Shown one piece after another: positions 1 through 10,458 of a DNA stretch of 64,000 nucleotides. The position numbers and the translations under genes are program-made. How positions within the stretch are numbered: position 1 is the first letter of the stretch; the number at the start of each line of letters is the position of its first letter. The notes under the pieces are model-generated. The model had not been told where the DNA came from and did no database searches. It saw nothing but the letters and a program-made list of their open reading frames with translations. The DNA is from Terebella lapidaria (lineage: Eukaryota > Annelida > Polychaeta > Terebellida > Terebellidae): contig OX424570.1 in NCBI GenBank assembly GCA_949152475.1, forward strand, positions 16,922,694 through 16,986,693, given 5' to 3'.

Positions 1-1914
1 ACTTCAGCGTAGTGTCAGTTCGCCAATGATGAATAAATAGATAAAGATGACACAGAGAAAATATAGACAATGTGTAGTGTTGAAATATGGTGAAAACTGC
101 AAAAAAGTACCAGATAATAAAGTACGTTGTTCTGTTCTAAATAACTTGAATGAAGCTGTTGATTCTCTCACCACCGAATGCTAATTGCAAAAATATATGC
201 TTATGGAATAAGCAAAGAGGTTTGTAAGCTAGACCTGTGAATATGGTATATAAAGAGATACCATTCAATGGAAATAAATAGGCCTAATAATTACATGTCA
301 AATGTTGTTTCACATAATGAATATTATTCCATTATACTTTTTGCTATACGTTTTGAATAATTACACTTTTTGTTTCATTGTCGATTACCTATTTATAGCC
401 TCTTTATGGCTATTTTAACAGAAATCAACGTGTAAAACTAGGAACACTAAAATGAGTGTAGTAGTCTGAAGAAAGGAACAGCCCAATTATACATGTTTTG
501 ACATTTCATTTATAATATTTTCACAAGATGATCTGCTGTTAGCGCTTTATGATAACTATCTAAGTGGCTCTGCAAGAAATGTTGTTCAAGTTGTCAGTAA
601 GTTGGAGTGTGTCACTCTTATGTTGACATTTTGGTCGACATTCACAAACACACCTGAGATGTGTAAAAGTCAACATTGTGTGACATACGTTGAGAATATA
701 TCAGTGATTCTCATGCACACCGGAAGTGTGCAATCTTCTCTCCATCTTCTCCAATTTCGCTTGAAGTTTTAAAAAACTAATGCACAGTTTTTGGTGTACT
801 GACATCCATCCTCAGTGTTCTCAGTGTTCATGTGTGTGTAGAATGAACATTTGGTCATATAAACATATATTACACATGTAACGTCAATCAGTTTGTTCAT
901 TTATTCAATCAGTTTGTTCATGTGCCAATATACAAATATTTGAACAAATTACATTCTGAGTGCTACAACTGCAATACACACATTTACATCAGGCATATAT
1001 AGTGTCAGAAATATATTCAAGCCTTTTTGTTTATGTGCCAAATAAAATATCTGAAATACACACCTTTCTGGGTCATGTTTATTAGAATACACACGTGCTC
1101 ACATCACACATATCTTTAACCAGTTTTTATTCATGAATAAATATACTTTTACAATAGCTTAGACTGTGGTCTATTTGACGTAAATACAACTATCAATACC
1201 TCATATGAAAGGTAGAGTATTGATTCGTGTATTTGTCATACCTCACGGCTGTTCCTGGCCTATTCTATATAAATTTAACTCTCAATTTGCATGGGAAACC
1301 CTTTCCTCTCGTATATGAGTTTTCTTGAAATATTTCAATAATCAATAGATGTTTAAATTCCGAATCATTATACATGATTCACACTCTGCTATTTGATTTT
1401 TTTGCAATACTGTGTTAACAAGTTCATGATGCCAATAACAAACGTAAAATATAACATTCTACAATGGAAACATAGCCCAACCAAAAAGTTCATCCAAAAA
1501 CACACTGGCGTTATCAGAGGCAGTGTGGTAAGTATAGTTATTTCTACTGCCCCCCTGATGGATTTAGTATACAATTGCCCAACATCCTGTGAAAATAAGT
1601 AACAAATCCAAAGCAAACTCCATGGAATAGATATATGACAAATAGGCCTACATAATTTCCTAATCACAAGCCAAATGGCTACTGAGTTGATGGTAACCAA
1701 TACAACAATGATCAATACACAGATATTAAAAGCACATGTCATCAATACATAAACGCTTACAGAGTTAAAGCCTCACACAGCCACTGCGTACAATGTGCGT
1801 ATATTCCATGTATGAAATTTGGTCATATGTGGTATACGGGGAAAAACTGTGAAAAGTCGGGGTCTTTACGTGAAGTTTTGACGGAGATGTGACGGATGAA
1901 CCACGTTAAAACCA
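1..1914. repeat. End of first copy of a recent 7,068-bp tandem duplication
   Basis: These bases reappear at 7069-8982 at a constant offset of 7,068, with no substitution or indel seen in the lines I compared. The content is AT-rich flank that lies upstream of the minus-strand lectin-like genes. Diverged relatives occur near 33.6-35.7 kb and 26.4-27.1 kb. A 118-codon hydrophobic reading frame (1745-1389, minus) is not kept in those diverged relatives, so I do not call it a gene. Identity stops at 1914, where pearl-like sequence begins. Confidence 0.9.
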
Positions 1915-2316
1915 TAGGAGAATTTAACATGGGAAAGTCCCATTTGGGACGAGTTTAGGCCAAAAAGGCCCACTTCGAGCGATTCAAGCGCAACGAAATT
2001 TATGGACATCATAGGAGTACATATGAGGAGTGTTATGTATCAAAAAGAAAAAAGTTACTGAACAGATTTTGAGAAAATGGCCGCCAAAGTCCAAAATCAG
2101 GCATTTTTCGTCAAAACTGGCCGCCATTTCGAAAATAATGCGAAAATCAAAAAACTAAAAAATACCTCCTTCTTGAAATATTTTTAAGTATTTTTGTGCA
2201 AAATTTTAGAAAAATTCGCCCGTAAACAAAAAAGATAAAAATGTGGACGACGACGGACGACGTACGCAACGCCATGCCAATAGGTTATCGGACCATAGGT
2301 CCGGTAACCTAAAAAC
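1915..2316 (+). mobile_element. Right-end fragment of a pearl/CvA-like (Helentron-associated) element
   Basis: This matches the right-hand module of the fuller elements at 21691-22956 and 29728-31716: a start like CATAGGAGAATTTAACATGG, the phrase GCCGCCAAAGTCCAAAAT, a GACGG-rich microsatellite, then the hairpin TTATCGGACC...GGTCCGGTAA and a short A run. The tandem core repeats are missing. The left edge coincides with the junction of the 7-kb tandem duplication, so the breakpoint probably fell inside an older element. A G homopolymer follows. The family name rests on remembered architecture, not on a search. Confidence 0.6.
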
Positions 2317-2479
2317 TGGGGGGGGGGGGGGTGTTGCGTGCAGGGCAGGGCCAGCACGTCGTGGGCCAGACAGATGGGTAGCAGCCGGGTCGTGAATGCA
2401 TCCAAATTTTGTTTAAGTTTTTTGGCGGAGCCAGGTCGAGAGAAGCGTCATAATGCAAGGTGTAAAAACATTGGGAACA

Positions 2480-3019
2480 TTATGATGTACAATCATTGCA
2501 GAGTGGGTTGTTGCACTTAACATTTTGGGAATATTCAGATAGTAGCAGGGATTTAACCTTGTGTTTAATTGTGCATTTGAAAGGTATATTATCTAGCTTG
2601 GTGGTCCATTCATTCCAAATTTTGGGAAAATTAAAAAGAGGCTGTTTGCCAACAAAGTTTGAGTTGCATTTTTTAACATAAATCAGGTTTGACTGCCTTG
2701 TAGTGTAACTACAGTTTATTTCATGGTTGTATTTGAAAGTGCCTGCAAAAGATAAAGGTAGTTTATTACAGGAGAATTTGTGCATGAAGATAGTTGCTTC
2801 ATGGATATATTGATCATGAAGTTTTTGGCATTTTTTAAATAGGGGATCTGTGTGACTGTTATAAGTCGCTTTGTTGATATACCTGGCTGTTCTCAGCACA
2901 CAGGTAGACCCCATATAACCAATATAGTATTTTAGATAGTAATAGCTTAGGTTAGGAGAAAAAGCAGTCATCACACCCCAGTATAATATTTGTAAGACAG
3001 TTAAAAGTTTACCAACCAA
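2480..3019 (-). pseudogene. LINE ORF2 C-terminal fragment
   Basis: A 179-codon open stretch with the character of the C-terminal tail of a CR1/L2/Rex-like non-LTR retrotransposon. It has a basic LFKKCQKLHDQYI segment, then SYTTRQSNLIYVKKCNSNF, then FPKIWNEWTTKL, which resembles the YNTR...P.C.TN...P.WN.L pattern known from such tails. No reverse transcriptase core is present, so it is a truncated dead copy. It is unrelated in sequence to the fuller LINE at 57-61 kb. It ends near the pearl-like fragment, and the sequence from 2317 to 2479 may be its 3' UTR. Confidence 0.55.
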
Positions 3020-3034
3020 ACTGGATAAAAATAT

Positions 3035-3862
3035 ATGTAAGTGGGTCAGACTCAGGGGTCATCTAGTACCTCATGAGAGGGTTCATATAGGTACATTTAT
3101 TTGAAGGTCACTAAGTACAGTTTCCATGTTTGCTTTATGGCTAGCCATAAGGAAATCTATGTTAGGGTCATTGGGTACATATAGGTTACCAGGTACATCC
3201 TTGTTAGGGTCATTGGGTATGTGTAGGTTAACAGGTGCTCATATGTCATTGGGTGCATAGAATTGGGTCATGGAGGGCGAACCATGGGAGTTACTTAGTA
3301 CAATCCAGACACTGAGGTCATCAGGTACATCTATATCCAGCTTGTCTTAAAGGTTGTCAAGTGCAACTGTTGCGAAACCCCGTCAAGGTTATCAAGTGCG
3401 AGGGCTCAGGAAAAGTATTTAAGCTCGATGAGAGCAAGAATTGGTGGTGATTTTAGCCTTGATTTTTGCGTTGATTTTACGGTGATTCTTATAGCGATTT
3501 TCATAGAGATAGACAAAGATACATGTATTCAATTGTGTGCATACATGATATTTGTGAACATTTTGTGGACTTTACAAAATACAACATTTGATGAACTGCA
3601 ACTTGTGTTTTCTTCATCTGCGTTACAAATGGTTTGATGCATCCTGTTTAAAATGCATCTGGTGTCAGAAAAATAACAGTGAGAACTTAACAACTAGTCC
3701 CACACAACAAGACGATAACCACAACAAGAACTCGGAACAAAGCGTCTCTGGGTTCAAAACAACCGATGTCAGAGGTGGCATCTGAGACCGTAACAACTGG
3801 TGTCAGAGGTGGCATCTGAGACCGTAACAACTGGTGTCAGAAGTGGCGTCTGAGATCGTAAC
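3035..3862 (+). mobile_element. Possible LTR retrotransposon remnant (LTR plus leader), fossil
   Basis: No coding domain is visible. The right part carries TGGTGTCAGAAGTGG, which matches a primer-binding site complementary to the 3' end of tRNA-Leu, as used by Gypsy/Mag-type elements. A TATTTAAG promoter-like box lies about 400 bp upstream. Together these suggest an LTR followed by its leader. The left boundary is a guess and no partner LTR is seen. It is an old, incomplete fragment. Confidence 0.35.
3762..3862. repeat. 34-bp tandem repeat, about 3 copies
   Basis: The phrase GTCAGAGGTGGCATCTGAG recurs at 34-bp spacing (3768, 3802, 3836), the last copy slightly diverged. The unit contains the primer-binding-site-like motif of the LTR remnant. 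Confidence 0.85.
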
Positions 3863-4546
3863 AATAGTTAGAAACGAGAGCCAGAATATGAAGGTATACA
3901 TTTACCTGGGTGACCTGGGGATATACCATCATGAAAATTATCAACCTCACTTCTAAAAGTAATTTATTCGAAGCAATGGTGGGCATGTAGCTATCGATAT
4001 GTGCCATAAAAACCACAAGATTTTCGGTGGGTTTTGATGTTGTCACCTCTTCCCCCTAATATGGAAGCTTTCTGGAATAGGCATGTAGCCCATTCAAACA
4101 TTCATATTCGAAGACACCTCTGTCCTCAGGGGCAGAATAGTGAGATAGGAAGATGCCTCATCAGGGCAGATATTATATAAAATATTGGAAGAGTGAAGTA
4201 GGATGCCGGCACTATGCATGCACGGAGGAGTTTTAGCGAGAGTTGTCGGTTGACCAGTCATTATAGACACACTTTTGTGGTACGATGGTACATTTCTCAG
4301 GATAGGTTACGAGCATGTGGTATTTTTGTATTCATGATTTATAAAATAGGCTATTGTTGTTTCTACCATATACCTGGAAGAATTGAAGCAAATCTCCAAA
4401 TGCTATATATAGATACATATATTTCTCAGGCTATTCTCGAATACATAGACAGGTTACAATATGTTGACAACAAAGATTTCTAAAGAGTTTAGGTACATCC
4501 ATGACACTCAGAGACACAACGTTCATTTCCTCTAGTGCCCCTTCTT
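3863..4546. other. Non-coding 3' flank of copy A
   Basis: No supported gene. The segment around 4060-4150 (TTTCTGGAATAG, then TCAGGGGCAGA) recurs downstream of the other copies near 9490, 27310 and 35890, so this is diverged flank of the shared duplication unit. Confidence 0.6.
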
Positions 4547-5895
4547 TGTCGTGTGATCCATTGTGTCGCATATCCGTTCTCGGAACCCATCGTTGGGTTA
4601 TGGGTGGGTGTCACACCCATCATATCCAGTCACTCTTAGAGACGTAATTTCGCCTGGAAATTCCACTGGAAAAGTGTCACTTTCTTGTCCTGTGCAGTCC
4701 AACCAATATCAACTCCCATTGCATTGACGTGTTACCTGGAATAATGTAGGATACTACTAACTATTAAGGAAGAATTGTCTTTGAATATGGCGAACAGTTT
4801 ATTTTTCACCATTTCACTAAAATTGATTAAAAACAGTATTTCCCAACTGGTCACAATGTGAAAGCACGTTTTCATGAATTAATGATTTAATTTATGTTTT
4901 GTTCACCAACTCACAGCAGAGATAATGCATACGTTGCGTCTCTATTTAACTGTACATTTATAATGAACTACATAGAGCTGTTTTTATCCATTGATGAGTA
5001 TCCCTACAATTTTCCGATATTGTGCAGAAGATCATAGTGTCCATAGTGTTCTACTTGGTGACGGGTTTCACAATTTATTGCACCCAACTCAAGTTCAACT
5101 TGCTACATACCACTTACTTCAATCATGTTACCATTGTTGTCCTCAAACACGAGGCGACCGAACTGATCCTGACTCACACAACGAGACCACACTGTAATTG
5201 ATGTGAGGCGGACTGGAATCGGGAGATCCAGCTGAATCCATACACCATCTCCCTCAAGACTGGATGCCCATTCATTCCCAAACCCTGCATCGACAACCCC
5301 ATCGAAAGCATTTGTGCAATCCATTCCATTTTCTCGACTCGAGGCTGTGCAGGTTATGCCCGGAAGGGTGGTTACGTCATGGACGCCATCAGCTGTTTCA
5401 ACAGGCAGATATTTCTTCAATATTGTGCCTACATAGTACAATTTACTTGCTGTTTACCCACGATTTCAGGGAGTTCGGAAATGCGTCAGGTTCAGGAACT
5501 AATAGTTGCTCACATGTGACATCTTTTGGAACAAGAATTCTGGTGATATAAAACACATTTTTGGTACATCCAGCTAGAAACTTGTCCTTGCATTGCATTC
5601 AGACTGCTAGATACGTTATATAAACTGCACAGGATATTGTCAGGATCGGTGACCATGACAACAGCTGTCTTGCACAATTCAGATAGTGAACACTTCTTCA
5701 AGCAGTGCCATCGAGTTGTTTCATCCCATGTTCAAATGCAGAGTATGTCTCAGTTTGAAACGGTATAGTCGAAAATGTGTAGTCTTTCCCGATATCATTT
5801 ATAGCCTGAGATATATAACCATTTGCTTGGGTCACATTTGATATAAACAGTACAAAACATGTCCATAAAATCATGTTCGTGACCGTCATTGCCAT
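4547..5895 (-). pseudogene. Copy A: broken PAN/F5-8C-like secreted protein gene
   Basis: Three exons are recognisable by alignment with intact copies B, D and E. Exon 1 (5895 down to about 5540) starts MAMTVTNMILW with a signal peptide. It has a 1-base loss near 5731 that shifts frame after EHGM, and its donor site is lost by a short deletion (the GTAAGT of other copies reads GTGTTT). Exon 2 (5392-5118) is fully open and encodes the first half of the F5/8C-like domain (ITCTASS, CTNAFDG, DQFGRLVFEDNNG), with a good GTAAGT donor. Exon 3 (4735-4547) still reads as LDCTGQESDTFPV but has two in-frame stops, and its end has diverged. With four independent lesions it cannot make the family protein. 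It lies inside the recently duplicated 7,068-bp unit, so a twin should exist left of the window. Confidence 0.85.
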
Positions 5896-7068
5896 TGGTA
5901 TATATATCGATTGTGGAGAAAAATTAGGTCCTCAAAATCTCGCTGCCAGTTACGTTTCAATTCCACAGGCTGACATCCGTTCTATTTTTTTTCTTGTAAT
6001 GCACTGACTCATTCAATGCAATTATCAGCGTATGTTCCTCATGAGTTCTTTTCGATTGCCCTTCAGTGTGCTTTTTGAAGCCCTTCATCCCAATAAGTTC
6101 GACTGCATGACGTCATTGGCAATAAGCACAACACTTATCAAGCACCAATATTATCCCTTATCCTATTCAAAATTTATTAACCGTCACTATCTTATGAATT
6201 GTTGCGTCACCACTCTATTCATAAGACAAGTGTCATCACTTCTTTTGGTGGTGACAATTGTCAGGAGTAGTGTATGTATTAGATACAAGGGAGCCTAGTG
6301 ATTGTGTAGATTGCGATAGTCTCATGATAGAGTAACAATAGTGGCTCGTCTTCAGCAGCATTCATTATTCACATTAATACAATGAGAATTTTCATGAAAC
6401 ATCACTGCACATAGAATGCTGCTTGAAAGGTGATGATAAACGTGCATAAATATTATAGGCGAGAAGTTGGGTGTTGATATTGTATATTGTTCTGTTGGGT
6501 GCAGTGAAGTCTTCTATTGTAAGGTGAAGTGGATAGAGATTCCAAAATGAATAACTGTTTGGAAAATGGAAGGCTCGACCATACACTTATATCAGAATAG
6601 ATACTGGTAATTAGGAGAAATATTTAGTTATATCAAGGTTGTTTTGGAGTTGTTCAATTGCGGAATTCTGATGTCCTATAATCTTATGGTATTGGTAACA
6701 AAAGGTCAATACGTAAGTCATATGACCATGGCCAACATGCACTGTGAATAACATAATAAGGAGATCAGCTGGTGTTAAATGCAATTAATTTGAGGATGTC
6801 TAATTCCTCCATATTTAGACATAGCTTTAGAGAAGTTTTTAGTCTTATACCACTGAACAAAGGTCGTTGCATACACCGACGTGTCTGCAAGTTGGCAGAA
6901 CCACCATTGAAACCTGGTTGCCTTATGCTTGACGGAGTGAGCAGCGATGTATGGATAGGCGTAGCTCAGTCATAGCGTCATGATTATTTCCCAAGAGAAC
7001 AAGATGTAACCATGTAGTTCTTGATAATACTATCAGTTAAGGCAACTTGTGCCGAGTGTAGTTCCTCG
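5896..7068. other. 5' flank of copy A
   Basis: No gene supported. A TCGATATATA-type sequence sits just upstream of the start codon and is kept in the other copies. The stretch 6660-7068 aligns by eye with 33260-33690 upstream of copy D, which shows that gene and upstream DNA were duplicated together. Confidence 0.6.
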
Positions 7069-8982
7069 ACTTCAGCGTAGTGTCAGTTCGCCAATGATGA
7101 ATAAATAGATAAAGATGACACAGAGAAAATATAGACAATGTGTAGTGTTGAAATATGGTGAAAACTGCAAAAAAGTACCAGATAATAAAGTACGTTGTTC
7201 TGTTCTAAATAACTTGAATGAAGCTGTTGATTCTCTCACCACCGAATGCTAATTGCAAAAATATATGCTTATGGAATAAGCAAAGAGGTTTGTAAGCTAG
7301 ACCTGTGAATATGGTATATAAAGAGATACCATTCAATGGAAATAAATAGGCCTAATAATTACATGTCAAATGTTGTTTCACATAATGAATATTATTCCAT
7401 TATACTTTTTGCTATACGTTTTGAATAATTACACTTTTTGTTTCATTGTCGATTACCTATTTATAGCCTCTTTATGGCTATTTTAACAGAAATCAACGTG
7501 TAAAACTAGGAACACTAAAATGAGTGTAGTAGTCTGAAGAAAGGAACAGCCCAATTATACATGTTTTGACATTTCATTTATAATATTTTCACAAGATGAT
7601 CTGCTGTTAGCGCTTTATGATAACTATCTAAGTGGCTCTGCAAGAAATGTTGTTCAAGTTGTCAGTAAGTTGGAGTGTGTCACTCTTATGTTGACATTTT
7701 GGTCGACATTCACAAACACACCTGAGATGTGTAAAAGTCAACATTGTGTGACATACGTTGAGAATATATCAGTGATTCTCATGCACACCGGAAGTGTGCA
7801 ATCTTCTCTCCATCTTCTCCAATTTCGCTTGAAGTTTTAAAAAACTAATGCACAGTTTTTGGTGTACTGACATCCATCCTCAGTGTTCTCAGTGTTCATG
7901 TGTGTGTAGAATGAACATTTGGTCATATAAACATATATTACACATGTAACGTCAATCAGTTTGTTCATTTATTCAATCAGTTTGTTCATGTGCCAATATA
8001 CAAATATTTGAACAAATTACATTCTGAGTGCTACAACTGCAATACACACATTTACATCAGGCATATATAGTGTCAGAAATATATTCAAGCCTTTTTGTTT
8101 ATGTGCCAAATAAAATATCTGAAATACACACCTTTCTGGGTCATGTTTATTAGAATACACACGTGCTCACATCACACATATCTTTAACCAGTTTTTATTC
8201 ATGAATAAATATACTTTTACAATAGCTTAGACTGTGGTCTATTTGACGTAAATACAACTATCAATACCTCATATGAAAGGTAGAGTATTGATTCGTGTAT
8301 TTGTCATACCTCACGGCTGTTCCTGGCCTATTCTATATAAATTTAACTCTCAATTTGCATGGGAAACCCTTTCCTCTCGTATATGAGTTTTCTTGAAATA
8401 TTTCAATAATCAATAGATGTTTAAATTCCGAATCATTATACATGATTCACACTCTGCTATTTGATTTTTTTGCAATACTGTGTTAACAAGTTCATGATGC
8501 CAATAACAAACGTAAAATATAACATTCTACAATGGAAACATAGCCCAACCAAAAAGTTCATCCAAAAACACACTGGCGTTATCAGAGGCAGTGTGGTAAG
8601 TATAGTTATTTCTACTGCCCCCCTGATGGATTTAGTATACAATTGCCCAACATCCTGTGAAAATAAGTAACAAATCCAAAGCAAACTCCATGGAATAGAT
8701 ATATGACAAATAGGCCTACATAATTTCCTAATCACAAGCCAAATGGCTACTGAGTTGATGGTAACCAATACAACAATGATCAATACACAGATATTAAAAG
8801 CACATGTCATCAATACATAAACGCTTACAGAGTTAAAGCCTCACACAGCCACTGCGTACAATGTGCGTATATTCCATGTATGAAATTTGGTCATATGTGG
8901 TATACGGGGAAAAACTGTGAAAAGTCGGGGTCTTTACGTGAAGTTTTGACGGAGATGTGACGGATGAACCACGTTAAAACCA
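7069..8982. repeat. Second copy of the identical duplicated segment (matches 1-1914)
   Basis: Constant offset of 7,068 bp with no difference seen over 1.9 kb. The two copies part after the shared bases AACCA (1914/8982), leaving unrelated sequence on each side. This is the pattern of a tandem duplication whose unit is about 1915-8982. Confidence 0.9.
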
Positions 8983-10055
8983 CGTAAAGGGTACGAATAA
9001 ACCAAGCAAAGAACACTTAAATCTACATAAAAGCGAATTATTGGCGATCCATAAGTGATTTACGAAAGACCCGTCTGCCGACGGACATCTGCACACATGG
9101 ACGAATGAAAAACGTTTGAAACACTTTTGAATTACGTATATGGCGCATGTATCATGAATGACCACAAGTTCATATGTGCAATATGCACACATTGTACGTA
9201 GTGACTGTGTGATTCAGGCTTTAGAAACCAGGGCCAGGATATGGAGATATACAGACAGAAACCAGGGCCAGAATATGGAGATATACAGACAGAAACCAGG
9301 GCCAGAATATGGAGATATACAGACAGAAACCAGGGCCAGAATATGATTCATGCAGGAATCGTGACGTGTATATTCTGCAAAGAATATCAACCTCACTTCT
9401 GAAATAACTATATTTTAAGCTGACACTATCTGAGGAATGTACCTATAAATGTACCCAGAAAGCTAAACTGGAGCATTATATGTAACTATGTATAACCTTT
9501 CTGGAATAGGAATGTAGCCCATCCAGGCATTCATATCGGAATATACACGGGCATCATCAGGGGCAGATAGTGTATATCGTACTGAAAAGTGGATTAAGTA
9601 GCTGCGTCATCAATGGCAGATCGTGTTCAAAATACTTCAAAAGTAAAGTAGAAAGCCTGCACTGTGCATGCGCGGAGCAGTTCGGGCAGCTGGCCACTTA
9701 CTATGGACACTTTTTTCGTGATCCGATGATCTGGCTCAATATAGGTAAAGATCATGTTCGTGATTTGTATAAGGAACTATTGTGTTTTTTTATGTTTACT
9801 TGATGGAATTGGTATAAAAATGGACAGAAACAGACTGAGACATATTGCAAATCCGAAACGAACCCGCTAACACTGTGCATGCTCATATTCTTTTTCAGGT
9901 GACCCATGAATCCAAGGACCCGTTGACATATATGCTGATACCTGTAGGTATTGATAATAGTTTAGGTAGCTTTATGATACCAAGGAACATAGTGCTACTT
10001 TTTTTCTGGTGCCGGTTCATTGTCGTCTGATACAGTGTGGCCATTTTCTGCACTT
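8983..10055. other. Non-coding flank beyond the duplication, 3' of gene B
   Basis: No supported gene. It holds a 34-bp tandem repeat (9226-9344), then diverged unit flank (TTTCTGGAATAGGAATGTAG near 9500) as found 3' of other copies. The 3' flank of B lacks the AATAAA that copy D keeps just after its stop codon. Confidence 0.6.
9226..9344. repeat. 34-bp tandem repeat, about 3.5 copies
   Basis: The unit contains CCAGGGCCAGAATATGGAG followed by ATATACAGACAG and repeats with almost no variation, so it is young or recently homogenised. Single copies of the same phrase stand near 3875 and 35725 in sister units, so the array expanded here from one unit. Confidence 0.9.
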
Positions 10056-10065
10056 CACATAATAT

Positions 10066-10441
10066 TAGGGCCCGGATGAGCAAAAAGATTTTCGACCCGG
10101 TTGCCTGTGTGATCTGACCTGCCCTGTCCCAGGTAACCCGTCCAAATATATCCAAAATTGAACGATATTCACTGGAGCAATTTGTAACATGTAAATAATA
10201 GTCGTCAATCTTTGACACATGTTATACATTTTGTCGGTGTTTATTTTCAAGTTTGAACGAGATCACATGACTTCAGAAAACTATTTCGATTTTTTCCGAT
10301 GATTTCCTGTCATTCTTCTGATTTTACTAGTATTCATAGAAAAAAAAAACTATATCTTTATCAGTCCTCAGGTAAGGGTAACGAAATTCCAACCTGGGTA
10401 ATTGTATGACCCACCCGGAAATCGGGTTCCCATCCGGGCCC
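10066..10441. mobile_element. MITE in the 3' UTR of gene B, 10-bp target duplication
   Basis: Terminal inverted repeats GGGCCCGGATG / CATCCGGGCCC are flanked by the direct repeat CACATAATAT (10056-10065 and 10442-10451). Copy E at the matching place (near 40434) has no such insert. The right flank ends 7 bp from the stop codon of gene B. It has no coding capacity. The 9-10-bp target duplication would fit a Mutator-like family, but the class is not established. Confidence 0.75.
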
Positions 10442-10458
10442 CACATAATATGTAAACC

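Noticed and set aside
1389-1745. 118-codon hydrophobic frame, repeated at 8457-8813, resembling a small membrane protein
   Set aside because: The two copies are identical only because the DNA was duplicated recently. In older relatives (26922-27113, 35496-35702, 30718-30912) the frame is broken or diverged, so no coding constraint is seen.
9158-9396. Frames encoding repeated NQGQNMEIYRQ / WPWFLSVYLHI
   Set aside because: By-products of the 34-bp tandem repeat; the unit length is not a multiple of three.
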